Shown one piece after another: positions 20,205 through 31,113 of a DNA stretch of 46,764 nucleotides. Source of the stretch: Bacteroidota bacterium. Its GTDB lineage: Bacteria; Bacteroidota; Bacteroidia; AKYH767-A; OLB10. Positions within the stretch are counted from its first letter, which is position 1. Each line of letters opens with the position of its first letter. The notes beneath the pieces were generated by a model that did no database searches, had not been told where the DNA came from, and worked only from the letters and a program-made list of their open reading frames with translations. Both the position numbers and the translations under genes were made by a program. The stretch spans positions 1 to 46,764 of the forward strand of contig JADJPB010000007.1 of assembly GCA_016713445.1 (NCBI GenBank). The letters run 5' to 3'.

Positions 20205-22007
20205 ATGAAAAGCAAATTAATCAAATTCACACTTGCCTCTTATTTTAATGGGCAACTGCTCCCTGGTAAATGCTCAATTATTTACTCAAGTAACATCAAC
20301 CGCTAACCCTATTGTAACTGACCCTGTACAGAGCTATTATAATGGGGCCAGTTGGATCGACTATGATAATGACAATCTACTCGATTTATTTGTTGTTCGA
20401 AGTGGTTTGTATCACAACGATGGGAATGGAAATTTTTCTAAAATTACGAATAGCGGATTGGGATTAACTACTGGTGTTGGTAATACTTGGGCTGATATTG
20501 ATAATGATGGTGACATTGATTGTATTCAGTCAGGAGGAAACGCTGGAGGCACAAAATTATTTATCAATAATGGAAATGCAACATTTACACAAAACACATC
20601 TGGTGTTTGGGCAGTGCCTACTGCATTGCGAGGTTGGGGTTCTACTTTTGGCGATTATAATAATGATGGATTAGTGGATTTATTTATTGCTTCACCAGTC
20701 GGATTTGTTGGGATAACGGATTCTTGTAAGTTCTTAATCAATTTTGGAAATGGTAATTTTGCTCGAGTAGATACAACTATTGTTACCGATACTTTAGATG
20801 CATTCACTGTTCCATCTTGGAGCGATTTTGACAATGATGGTGATGTAGATTTATTTATTGGATCAGGTAGAGTGAATGGTGCATTATCCCGAGATTATCT
20901 TTTGAGAATAATTTCATGCAAGGTGGCGGACCATTGTTCTCTAGAATAAATTCTCACCATTGGGAACTGATTTGCACGATGGCTCAAGTTTGAAATTGGA
21001 TCGACTTTGATAACGATGGTGATCTGGATGGATACTTGACCAACTATGGTGGCACAACCCCTACCACCGGGTATCCAAATGAAATGTAGAGAAGTGATAA
21101 GAACAGTTTCGTAAAATTAGCATTTGCTGACGGGTTCGATTGTTACGGATCTGGGAATTTCACTTTCTAGTACACATGGGGTGATTTTGATAATGATGGA
21201 GATCTCGATTGTATTGTTACAAATGAAGGTCCGCAAGAGTAATGTGTATTGTCAAAATAATATTGCACAAGGAAGTGCAGTGTTTACCCAAATCTTTAAC
21301 GAACCATTCGTAATTAATAGCGCAATCATTGGTGTGCAAGAGTGGTGATTATGATAATGATGGCGATCTCGAGATTTATTTATTTCTGGTGCTAGCGATA
21401 AAGGATTGTTCGAGAATACGACTACGCTTACCGTTTTATTAATGTGAAGTTGGTGGGCGTAACATCAAATAAACCGGGATCGGGCGAAGGTGAGAGTTAA
21501 AAGCAATGATTCTGGCAGATGCGCGAGATCTCCGCACAAAATACTTTTAATGGAATGAATATGCTTAACGCGCATTTTGGATTTGGTGTTACAGGTGCAA
21601 CACCGCTCACCATCGATACTATTCGAATTGAATGGCCATCGGGTATTTTGGATGTTTGTACAAGTGTACTTTCAAATGTAATGTATATTGCTACGGAAGG
21701 TCAATGCCTATTACCTACATCATTGAATAGTTTTGAGAATTCTAAAATAGATTATTTTTCTCTTTCGATTTATCCCAACCCCATTAGCGATCATCTTTCT
21801 TTTAAATATAATTTGCATTATCCAGAAATTGTGCAAATTGATATTCTTGATATTAATGGGAAGTGTGTTCATTCTGAAAAGTTGATTGATGTTGTAAGTG
21901 GAAGTAACGCTTCTTCTCTTGATATTAAAAATATTGCAACCGGTTTTTATACATTGAAATTGAGTAGCGGCAAACATATTAGTCATGGAAAATTTGTGAA
22001 GAATTGA
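20205..22007 (+). CDS. T9SS-secreted FG-GAP/VCBS protein with ASPIC/UnbV domain (CRTAC1-like, frameshifted)
   Basis: After a short signal segment ending VNAQ come about seven FG-GAP/VCBS repeats with calcium-binding loops: WIDYDNDNLLDLFVV, WADIDNDGDIDCIQ, FGDYNNDGLVDLFIA, WSDFDNDGDVDLFIG. A C-terminal ASPIC/UnbV domain follows, with INVKLVGVTSNKPG and HFGFGVTGATPLTIDTIRIE then WPSGI. The last 80 residues are a T9SS type A sorting domain (LSIYPNPISDHLSF, DINGKCVHSEKL, IATGFYTLKL). It is predicted to form a surface-exposed propeller. Numerous indels lie between 20900 and 21540. It belongs to the CRTAC1-like proteins; its ligand is unknown. Confidence 0.82.
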
Positions 22008-22021
22008 TTGAGGCGAGGTCT

Positions 22022-22071
22022 GTTGCCAGCGTTGAATGGTCAGGTGTTCAGCGTTGGCAACTCTTTTATTT
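22022..22071 (+). terminator. Rho-independent-like terminator
   Basis: GTTGCCAGCGTTGAA (22022-22036) pairs with TTCAGCGTTGGCAAC (22047-22061) at 13 of 15 positions (the two others allow G-U), with a 10-bp loop, and is followed by TCTTTTATTT. It lies 15 bp after the stop of the FG-GAP gene. Confidence 0.65.
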
Positions 22072-22581
22072 AGTCGCTGTGTGAGCGATTAGATGTTGTT
22101 GTTTAGATTCCATTCATCATCAACCTGAAATTGAATGAGCTTTTCAAAAAATCAGGAAAGTCATTGTTTAAAATATTACCCATTTTTTCTCATTGAAAAT
22201 GCAGTACGATCTAGGCGAGGAGGTCGCGATACTTCGCGATTGGGTCCCGATGCCAGGCGCAGCAAGTGAGATACCACGCAGCGCGCCATCTTTCAGCTGG
22301 ACTTTACTCAGCCAGATTCTTTGTTTTGTGACGCTTCCTCAAAGGTTTGATCGCGAAGCCTCGCGACGAAAAGCGGATTTGTCAAGCCGATACTTTTTAT
22401 TTTCCATTCCTACAAATTTAGAAATTTATTTAATACGATTAGTTTCGTTTAGGCTTTAAAGCGCACCTTCCCTCAAACCTCTATTGCAAAACTTCGTGAC
22501 CTCCTCGCGAGGCTTCGCGATCCAATCTCCTAATTTACCAACTTTCCTCGCGAGGCTTCGCGATTGCCAATTACAATCCAC
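22072..22581. repeat. Intergenic region with four TCGCGA-type palindromes
   Basis: There is no gene in 510 bp. Palindromes of the window-wide family lie at 22224-22239 (TCGCGATACTTCGCGA), 22351-22366 (TCGCGAAGCCTCGCGA), 22505-22520 and 22548-22563 (both TCGCGAGGCTTCGCGA). The last two are 43 bp apart in the same orientation and sit at the 3' end of dnaE2. Confidence 0.6.
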
Positions 22582-25500
22582 TCAACCCTGCGTAGGTAAT
22601 TTTTCCATCTCCGATACAGTAATACTACAAAATCCAAACTCTTCATCCACTCTTCCTTTTATGGTGTAGATGCCTTTGCCGCGGAAAGGATGTTGCTTAA
22701 TGACGCGTGGAAAATGTGTAGTGTCGAAAAAATATCCATCTACATCTAACCACGTTCCGAAGGCCATGTATTCCCCCTTAGCGGTGCGCGTTGGCTTGGT
22801 GGTGACAAGGTAACCTTGGATGGAGATTTCTTTGCCAATGAGATCCGGAAGTTGGAACACGGATGACACGGATCTATCGGATTTTCGCGGATTAGTTTCT
22901 GCTGGGATTCTTAATCTTTTATACCGGACTCGATAATTCAAATCCCAACAACTCAATTTCATCCAATGCATCTTTAAGTGATGATGCGTGAGTGGAGGTA
23001 ATTTCAATTCTACCGCGCCCTCCGAAGACTTGTCGAAGGAGGGTTCGTTAAAGAGCGATGCACTTCTGTTTTCGTCCATCGCTCCAAGTGAAGAAGCAGA
23101 TCCCACATCAACTCCTTCTTACTTCTTCCGTAAATCGAAACGCACCAATGCGAATGAGAATGCGTAGTTGTTCTACTTCCCAGCGACGCGACGCATGAGG
23201 TCGGCGAGGTGGAGGAAAGCACCGGTTTATTGCGTTCGTGTAAGATGGACTCACAGTTTTGCAATTGTATGTTTTGAAGATTGGATGAATCCTAAGTAGA
23301 TATCACGGTCGTGAATATCCGTCAAATAGACGCTTTTGTTGATGTCGGGCGCGTGGATGTTTGCCCCGCATACGCGCGCCTCGTGAACGTAGAACTCGGC
23401 GTATTGTGAAAATCCACCGAAGTTGTTAATCAACCCACGCGAAATTCGAGCGGATAATGTTTTCAAATATAAACTCTGGATAACTCTCCACCGCATAACT
23501 CGCCGAGTGCCCTTGGAGAAGGAATACCCTGAGAAACTTTCGATCTGCCTCCACATTTCTTCTTCGGTGATGGAGAGCGGATATCCTTTCATGGCAAGAG
23601 GAAAAAAATTTATCGCGAATTTTTGAAACTCTTCCTGACTTCTAAACTTCCCACTCATCCCCCCTGCGTAACACATCGGCTTCGCTCAGATCAAGTCCCG
23701 CGAAGTGATGCGCCACCTTGATTACATCTTCCTGATACACCATGATGCCTACGTTTCTTCCATCAGCTCCTTCATAACGGGATGGATATACGTTCTTCGT
23801 GCTGGATCGTGCGTGCGCAGAATGTATTCGCGCATCATGCCGCTCCGCGCTACACCTGGACGAATGATCGAACTCGCTGCCACCAGTTGGATGTACGTAT
23901 CTACTTGTAATTTTTCAGCAACATCCGCATGGCAGGACTCTCTACAAAAGCAACCCATGCAGCGTCCGTTGCGAATCAACTCTTTTATTTTTTCATCTTT
24001 CTTAAATGCTTTGATCTGATGAATGTCGATGTCGATGCCGCGATTTTTTTTGACGATGTCCACCGTATCACGAATATGTCCGAGTCCACGCTGACTTAAT
24101 ATATCGTGCTTGTCCAATCCAATGTCTTCCGATTCTAACATACTGAACTGCGTCACAGGAAATCCTTTCGGCGGATGATTGAGTGCGGTATAACAGACGA
24201 TGGGTTTTTCGCTGATGATGACTCCGCCGGCGTGGATGCTGAGGTGATGGAAGTCGTGCATCAACACACCAAATTCACGAATCAATTTCGCCATGCCTTC
24301 GCCCCACACTTTCTCCGTCGCGTGTGTTTTGCAAGGCATCGATTTCTTCCTTGGGCAATCCAAAAACTTTTCCTAACTCACGAACAATGGCTTTGCTTTG
24401 ATACGTACTGTACGTGGCGAGTAAGGCGGTATGCTCTTCTCCATAACGACGAAAAATGTACGCTGTTAAATCATCGCGATCCTTCCAGCTAAAATCTAAA
24501 TCGAAGTCAAGCGGGTTTGACGATAGGGATTAATGAATCGTTCGAAGTATAAGTCGAGGTCGATGGGATCCACGTCGGTGATGCGCAAACAGTAGGCGAC
24601 GACGCTATTGGCGCCACTGCCTCTTCCTACGTAGAAATACCCACGTCGTTGTGCATAGCGAACAATATCCTACTGGACAGAGGATGACACAGCGGTGGAG
24701 GAGGTCTTTAAATTCCGAAAAGGGGAGGCGGGATAAATCGGAAGGGGTTACTCCGTAATAGATGTATTCTGTATCGCGCAGTTTTTTTCGTTTCCCTTGT
24801 CCTTTCAGACGGGGCGATTGTTCGTGCTGTGGTTCTCTGTTTTGTTCCTTCGCTGCGTTTTCTCGCTGTAATAAAAGTTTCTAGTGTTTAATGGAGAATT
24901 TTTTTTGATGTGCCAAAAGCAACAATGGGCGGGATGGTTTTCTCTGAATAATTGGGCGAGTCGTTTGACCCATTATTTCCCCCGACAAAAATTGTATGTT
25001 TTTTATGCGAAGGAACTGCGGCATCTTCCTGCATCTCTCCCCGTTCTTCGCTATCCCTCTCTCTCTCGAACTCGCTCTCCCCTGCAGCGCGTTCTTCGTC
25101 CGGCAGTAGGGCAAGCGCACTCCGCACTCCGCTTTCACTCTCTCTCTCATTTTCCCTCTCATTTTCCCTCTCGCTCTCGAGACTCCCACTCTCCTCTCGA
25201 TAGCTATCGGGAGTCCGCACTCCCATCTCCTTCTCCGCACTCCCCTCCCATCTCAACATGAGACGAGAGGGTCGATGGATGACAGTTTAACAGGTAAGAT
25301 AACCTACAACGTTCCTGAAACATGGAATTTCTTTGGGGACGATGGCATCGCGGTTGCCGGAACTTTCTCCTTCGGCGGCTCTGGCGGAGACAATCGCTGA
25401 GGTATCGGTTCAGCTCTTCGAAGCCTTCGTTATTTTTGCAATACCGATGAATCTAGCGGTATCGCCTTGACGAAACTCATTCCTACCGCTGGCTCCACGC

Positions 25501-25663
25501 CATATTTCGGAGCCAAGCGGATGAAGTCGAGCGCGCCGGAAGTGTTATTAATGTCGGTTAAGACTAGCTTTTTTACCCCTAGCCTTTGTGCTTCCTCCAA
25601 CAGCTTCTCAATGGAGAGCGTTCCATAATGAAAGCTGAACCAGCTGTGGCAATTGAGGTACAT
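22582..25663 (-). CDS. dnaE2: Error-prone DNA polymerase III alpha subunit DnaE2-like (frameshifted, rearranged)
   Basis: The N-terminal PHP domain reads MYLNCHSWFSFHYGTLS and KKLVLTDINNTSGALDF. Then KNNEGFEELNRYLS and, further on, EYIYYGVTPSDLSRLPF. The palm has GYFYVGRGSGANS and DFDLDFSWKDRDD with catalytic Asp residues, then HAGGVIISEKPI, DILSQRGLGHIRDTVDIVKK, VAASSIIRPGVARSGMMREY, MSGKFRSQEEFQK and GYSFSKG. The C-terminal OB fold reads ISIQGYLVTTKPTR to TVSEMEKLPTQG. It is the translesion polymerase of the DinB/DnaE2 mutagenesis set. More than ten indels are present. Two larger oddities: a roughly 500-bp purine-rich insert after the KNNEGF block, and about 170-190 residues missing between LHRCVILCPV and DIVRYAQRRG. 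Total length is therefore near normal by coincidence. The gene may be non-functional or misassembled. Confidence 0.85.
22854..22893 (-). repeat. Dispersed ATCCGTGTCATCCGTG repeat inside dnaE2
   Basis: On the coding strand this reads AATCCGCGAAAATCC, then ATCCGTGTCATCCGTGTTCC. Related words occur in gaps at about 8099-8138 (ATCCGTGTCATCAGCG) and about 38428-38446 (ATCCGCGTCATCCGCGTTC). Here it interrupts the segment between the HHHLK block and LPDLIGKEISIQG, where DnaE2 proteins normally have a variable linker. Confidence 0.5.
24880..25290 (-). repeat. Purine-rich low-complexity insert within dnaE2
   Basis: The coding strand is a run of GAGAG/GGAAAATGAGA words encoding Glu/Arg/Ser-rich text (ERENERENERESES, SEFERERDSEERGE) with no similarity to DnaE2. 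It contains CGATAGCTATCG (25198-25209), the core of a palindrome also at 29809-29826. A CTTCGTCCGGCAGTAGGGCA-type block near 25090 (plus strand) resembles the CTTTCGTCCGATAAAAGGTC block near 26390 in the next intergenic region. It is interpreted as dispersed repeat DNA inserted in the gene. Confidence 0.5.
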
Positions 25664-26482
25664 GGCGGGATGATGGATGATGGATGTTGGATGTTAGACA
25701 TTAGATGATCACGACGCATCACAACGGAATCTAGTCCTACCTGTTTACAACTGCCAAGATGTTGGATATTAGTCGCGAGGCTTCGCGATTAGACGTTAGA
25801 CATTAGATGGCGCATCACATGTCTCTGCTGCATGAATCCCGCATTGCTGCGGAACAGAAGCCAAGGACGAGGTTGAAGAGACATTGTAATTGAACTTATG
25901 CCTGAATTCAATCCTCCCTGTTAGTAGCATCGAGAAGATCACATTGCCACAAGACGCATCGCCTAAATTTGCGAAGCATGTCCATCTCAAGAGCCTTGAA
26001 ATTTAATCCAAGTCCAAGAGATCTAGCAGCGCTACGATTTCTTCAATTCCTTTACTTGAATCCAAAGAAGCATCATAGTTCCTAGGCCCATTAGGCAGAG
26101 TGGCGCATAGCGGAGCGCGTTTAAAATAAGATCGATTGTGTCCATATTTATATGATTGTATTATGATCAAATAGTATGATTGCAAGATAAACATAAAACA
26201 AGATCTCCCAATAGAAAATTGTGTTACTAAGGCTAAGTGATTGGGATTGAAATCAAAAAAATGTTTTTTGTGATTGTGGGATAATCAATGGCAATTAAGA
26301 ATGCAGAATTAGGAATGCAGAATTGCCCCCCTGTGCGATGCGAAATCAAGCTCTTCGCACTCCACACTCACTCACTTCAGCACGTCTTTCGTCCGATAAA
26401 AGGTCAAGCATTCTCCTCATTCTCATTCTCACACTCACTCTCCATTCTCCCATCGCCCACCCAAAAAGCATTTGCAAACACT
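25664..26482. repeat. Long intergenic region upstream of dnaE2 with several short repeats
   Basis: No gene was recognised in 820 bp. Contents: two copies of GTTAGACATTAGATG followed by GCATCAC (near 25690 and 25792); TCGCGAGGCTTCGCGA at 25773-25788; AATTAAGAATGCAGAATT-type iterations at 26295-26325 (related to 33226-33264); and a C/T-rich tract at 26330-26460 that resembles the insert inside dnaE2. Confidence 0.5.
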
Positions 26483-26586
26483 TGTATTCGACTATAAATG
26501 TTTATTTACCGACTAATAAAAAAACAATCCAGATCTTTACTTCGGGGTGGTCGCGAAGCTTCGCGATGTCGTCTGCCCCGCGCAGT
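26483..26586 (+). repeat. Long direct repeat, left copy
   Basis: About 104 bp, nearly identical to 29496-29597: TGTATTCGACTATAAATGTT, then a seven-A run, CAATCCAGATCTTTACTTCG, a TCGCGAAGCTTCGCGA palindrome and GTCTGCCCCGCG. The only differences seen are a 2-bp indel and one base change. A second, weaker block of similarity (AGCTTGCAGCAA, then TATCCGAAGC and AAATTTTCATTTCAA) follows both copies. The copies bracket the T9SS gene between dinB and dnaE2. Confidence 0.85.
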
Positions 26587-26828
26587 AAATTCAGTGTGGA
26601 GAGTGTAGAACGGAGTACGTAAAGCAATTTTTGTAGCTTGTATTCTAGCTTGCAGCAAGTAATTATCCGAAGCAAAATTTTCATTTCAAGAAAAAGCCTT
26701 TCACTCTCTCATAATTCAATAAAAAAGCAGAATTCCTTGAGTACATCAACTCCTTAAATAATAATATTAGGGGATACAAAATTTTATGTATATTTACTTT
26801 GAAATTAACCTGTATTTGATATAATGCC

Positions 26829-29462
26829 ATGAAAAGGATTTTGCTATTTATTTTTTGATATTGGTCACCGCCTCTTCGGTTTTGCACAAATTATTAATTG
26901 GCAAGCTGCCGTAGGAGGTCAACATCAGTCATGGCCAAGTGACTTGGCTGTGACACCAGATAGTGGTTTTATAGTGGCTGTGCGTCTTACAGGCTATGAA
27001 GGATTTGAAGTATCAGAACCAACATATGGTAGTGAGGACTTTTGGGTAGTAAAATATGATGCTAACAAAAATTGCAATGGGAGAAACGCTATGGAGGAGC
27101 TGCCTCAGACAATATAAGAAAAATAAGGGTAGCCAGAAACGGTGAATATTTTGTTGGTGGAACTTCAAGTTCCTTGATGAGTGGAAATAAAACGGAAAGT
27201 TCTTATCTTGATGATCCCTGGGTGCTTAAATTGGATGCAAATGGTAATATTTTATGGCAGAATACCATTCGCGGTACAACTGATGACCAGATGCGTTGTA
27301 TGGATACAACAAGTGATAATGGAGTAATTATGGCCATTGGTACCACTTCTCCAATTGGCTTTGAGAAAACAGTACCATTAGTCGGATTGGAAGATTCTTG
27401 GTTAGTAAAATTAGATTCATTCGGACTGATTCAATGGCAGAACGTAGTCACATTACCGGGAGTAACCGAAGTTTATCTTCAGGATATTATACAAGTACCT
27501 GATGGAGGTTATGCAGCCGTTGGTAACTATTATAATGGTAATTATACTTCTGGATTGTTTAGATTAGATAGTATTGGAAACTTGCTTTGGTATCAGAATA
27601 TCGCTAGTTCCGGTTCAGCTCAACCTTTGGTTGTTTTGAATACCGTTGATAAAGGATTTTTAATCTGTTACGGTTCATCCGGGAATGTTTCGTCCTGGAA
27701 AACTGAAAATGCAATGGGCGGAAGTGATATTTGGTTGGTGAAAGTAGATAGTCTTGGTAGTTATGTTTGGGATAATACAATTGGAGGAACACATAGTGAT
27801 GGTCCATCTGATATGTGTTTAAGTCCAACGGGAGAAATTTATATAGTAGGAGCTACAAGTTCGAATATTGGTTTTGACAAAAGTGAAAGATGCCGAGGTA
27901 GCGCGGATGCGTGGATAGTAAAATTGTCAGCAAACGGTGTAAAATTATGGGATAAAACAGTTGGGGTTGACCATATAGACAAAGGAGCAGGGATCGGACT
28001 TCTTCCTAATAGTGATTTGTTGGTAGTAGCTTCTAGCTATTCTGAAAAAGGATTTGATCGGGCAATTTTCAGGAGATCGTACTCTGATAGTTGGTTGTTT
28101 ACTCTTACAGAAAACTTTAACGAAATTACCGGAAATGTTTTTACAGATATGAATCTGAATTTAATGAAAGATTCTGGTGATTTTGTTCCTCAAAATTTAA
28201 AAATTCAAACTACCGATTCAAATTACCATTCATTTGTTAGCTATGACGGAACTTATAAAATGTTAGTTGCCGATAGCACATACGATTTTTTTACCGAGTC
28301 GAATCCTTACTATGGTGTAAATCCTGCTTTGAATACAGCCATATTTACAGGGTTTAAACAGATAGATTCTTTGAATGATTTTATTCTTCATCCCATTATG
28401 TTCATTCAAGATCTTAAAATTACTTTAGCACCACCCGCAATGGTTCGTCCAGGATTTAGTGCAACGTATATGATAAGTTGTGAAAATAAAGGTACTGTTC
28501 CTGTCCCTGCGCAAATCTATTTCCGACTTTATCCAAATATCTCTTATGTCTCTTCTACATCCATTCCAATTTTGTTGACTTCTGATTCTGTGCTATGGGA
28601 TATTGGTGTAATCGTTCCTGGGCAAAGTAAAATAATGAGCGTGACCGTTAAATTGGATACCAGTATTCAGGTCGGATCCATTTTAAATTCCTATGCTCGG
28701 GCCTTACCCATCGTTACCGATTTTGCGCCCAGTGATAACAATGCTACATGGGAATCGATTGTCAGAGGAAGTTTTGATCCGAATGATATTCTCGTTGATA
28801 AACGAACTATTGAATACAACACACTACCCTCAAATCCAATTCTCCGGTATACCATCCGTTTTCAAAATACGGGCAATGCTCCTGCTACCATCGTAAGTGT
28901 GATTAATAATCTTCCTTCAAAATTGTTGGATTCTTCTTTTGAGTTTGAGGCGTCCTCTCATCCTGTGAACATAGAGTACACACAAAATTCACGGATGTTA
29001 AAGTTTGATTTTCCTGGAATCGTTCTTCCCGATAGCGGCACTAACAATGAACAGTCGATGGGATTTGTGCAGTATTCCATTCGACCACTTACCAATCTTC
29101 TGCCGGGCGATACCATCAGAAACAAAGCCTTTATTTATTTTGATTATAATTCCCCTGTCATAACTAACAATGCTGTAACAGCAATTGTACAAACAACATC
29201 TATCAACGAATGGGTAGCGAACGGAAAGTTAAATATGTATCCGAATCCTGCAAGAGATGTTTTGAATATTAGTTTACCTGAAAGTGTAAAGCAAGGAATG
29301 TTGATGGTTTATGATCTTCAAGGACGTTTGATTTGGAATGAGAAAGTGAATCCGACAAATGAAATTTACAAAATGAGTTTGCTTGCTATTGATCCCGGAA
29401 TGTATACGATCCTTTATGTTTCTGGTAATAGCCGTTATTCTTCTCGCTTTGTGAAGTTGTAA
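26829..29462 (+). CDS. T9SS-secreted propeller protein with DUF7619-like domain (frameshifted near start)
   Basis: The locus begins with MKRILLFIF and, after an indel, LVTASSV-FAQIINWQAAVGG, a signal peptide with cleavage near AQ. A second indel precedes QWEKRYGG; the next 2.4 kb is one open frame. Residues about 80-430 contain repeats such as DDPWVLKLDANGNILWQN and SDIWLVKVDSLGSYVW, an SBBP-like propeller. A CARF-like or DUF11-like linker is followed by a DUF7619-type domain: GSFDPNDILVDKRTIEYN, LRYTIRFQNTGNAPA, ASSHPVNIEY, GFVQYSIRP, AFIYFDYNSPVITNNA. It ends in a T9SS type A sorting domain (MYPNPARDVLNI, VYDLQGRLIW, PGMYTILYV). It sits between the dinB and dnaE2 genes, on the opposite strand, bracketed by direct repeats. 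Confidence 0.85.
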
Positions 29463-29849
29463 TTTGTATCTGTAGATCGTGTCGACTTTTACCAATGTAT
29501 TCGACTATAAATGTTTATTTACCGACTAATAAAAAAACAATCCAGATCTTTACTTCGGGGTGGTCGCGAAGCTTCGCGATCGTCTGCCCCGCGTAGTTCG
29601 ATCAAAATACGAATCAGTAGAGGTCTCAATTAAATGTTCTTACAGCCTGCAGCTTGTAGCTTGCAGCAAAAATAGTATCCGAAGCGAAATTTTCATTTCA
29701 ACAAAAAATCATTTCTCTCATATCCATTAAAGATTTACCTCGCGATAGCCTCGCGACACCCCTGAAGTACAGTACTACGTACAGACTTCATAGCGCAGCA
29801 ATTCACCATCCCGATAGCTATCGGGACACCAATTCACCAATCCACCAAT
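29463..29849. repeat. Intergenic region downstream of dinB with right direct repeat and palindromes
   Basis: No gene is visible. It contains the right copy of the long direct repeat, TCGCGATAGCCTCGCGA (29740-29756), a single copy of the GAAGTACAGT...CAGACTTCAT hairpin family (29763-29792), the perfect 18-bp palindrome TCCCGATAGCTATCGGGA (29809-29826), and CACCAATTCACCAATCCACC iterations. Confidence 0.6.
29496..29597 (+). repeat. Long direct repeat, right copy
   Basis: Same orientation and nearly identical to 26483-26586, including the TCGCGAAGCTTCGCGA palindrome at 29564-29579. It marks the right edge of the T9SS gene cassette. Confidence 0.85.
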
Positions 29850-31041
29850 TCAAGACGAGAGCCCATTAAACGGATTAAACCTTCTTAAATTCAATCCCGT
29901 TCCAACTGCTCTTTGTACCGCTCCGTCGCCAAACTTTTGTCGCATCTTATCCATCGCTTGGTAGAGGTTGATGATCTCTTCCGAATCTTCAAAAAGATTA
30001 ATTTGATGTCCACCACCCACAAGGTGACTAAAACGAATGCCCATCAATCGCACCAACATTCTTCGCTCATACAGTTTATCGAAAAGTTCTTTTGCTCTCG
30101 CAATAAGCGTGTGATCGTTGGACGAGTAGGGGATGCGGCACTGTGTGGTATGGGTATCAAAATTCGAATAACGAATCTTTACGGTAATGCATGCCGTTAG
30201 TTTGTTTTCACTGCGCAGATGATACGCTAACTTTTCAACCATCTTCACCAACAACGCTTTTAAGAAAATGATGTCGATGGTGTCACTGTCAAAAGTTTCT
30301 TCCGTACTGATGGACTTCCGTTCATTGTAAGGCTCCACCGGATTATTATCGATGCCGTTGGCTTTTTTCCAGAGCGAAATACCCGCTTCACCCAATACTT
30401 TTTCCATGAGCTTCACCGGCATCTCTTGCAACGTTTGTACTTTCTCTACACCCATGCTGCGTAAAAGAGTGCAGGTCTTTTCTCCCGCGCCCGGAATTTT
30501 TCGCACCGGTAATGGCGCTAGAAAAGGAATTTCCGTTCCCAAATCAATTTTCAATTGTCCGTTCGGTTTGGCTTCTCCCGTGGCAATCTTACTCACCGTT
30601 TTGTTTTTGGATAACCCGAAGGAGATGGGAAGATGGGTTTCCTTCATAATTTTTGTCGCAGCTCCGAAGCGAAACTGTAGCATCCATAAAAGCGATCCAT
30701 CCCACTCAAGTCGATGTAAAACTCATCGATAGAAGACTTCTCATACAAGGGAACTTGCTCGTGGATGATGTCGGTGACCACGCCCGAGTAATGGCTGTAA
30801 CGTTCGTAATCACCACGAATAATAATCGCATCGGGACAAAGCCTGCGCGCCATCCGAATGGGCATCGCCGAGTGCACACCATACGCCCGAGCCTCATAAC
30901 TGCAGGCCGCCACCACGCCGCGCTCGCTGCTCCACCCACAATCACGGGCTTGTTAAATAGACCGGGATGCTCTAAGCGTGAGACAGATACGAAGAAACTG
31001 TCGAGATCCATATGGACTATTGTGCGTTCGGGGAGGGACAT
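29850..31041 (-). CDS. dinB: DNA polymerase IV (Y-family translesion polymerase, frameshifted)
   Basis: Motif order: an N-terminal IVHMDLDSFFVSVSRLEHPG with a catalytic Asp, PVIVGG, then in a shifted frame CSYEARAYGVHSAMP, KSSIDEFYIDLSGMDRFYG with the paired Asp-Glu, then ISFGLSKNKTVSKIATGEAK, PVRKIPGAGEKTCTLL (the helix-hairpin-helix thumb), SISTEETF and the little-finger domain. A QINLF sequence near the C-terminus fits a beta-clamp-binding motif. The enzyme bypasses DNA lesions. Frame changes occur near 30930 and 30670. It is divergent from the GxxExxY/LexA-like pair, and its usual partner dnaE2 lies 4 kb downstream on the same strand, separated by the T9SS cassette. Confidence 0.92.
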
Positions 31042-31075
31042 GGGCGGGGAACTTATTTTGGTTACTGCGCAATCA

Positions 31076-31107
31076 TTTGGTAGGACTGCAATATAAACAT
31101 ATATTTG
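31076..31107 (+). promoter_or_regulatory. Bacteroidota promoter of the GxxExxY gene
   Basis: The -33 box TTTG (31076-31079) and the -7 box TATATTTG (31100-31107) are separated by 20 bp, close to the consensus TTTG-N19-TAnnTTTG. It lies 28 bp before the ATG at 31135. Confidence 0.65.
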
Positions 31108-31113
31108 TAAAAA

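Noticed and set aside
22193..22669. Small genes in the gap after the FG-GAP gene
   Set aside because: The frames run through TCGCGA palindromes and into the antisense of dnaE2 and show no family similarity.
24884..25261. A plus-strand gene within dnaE2
   Set aside because: The translation is Ser/Leu-rich low complexity (the complement of the purine-rich insert) with no recognisable motif.
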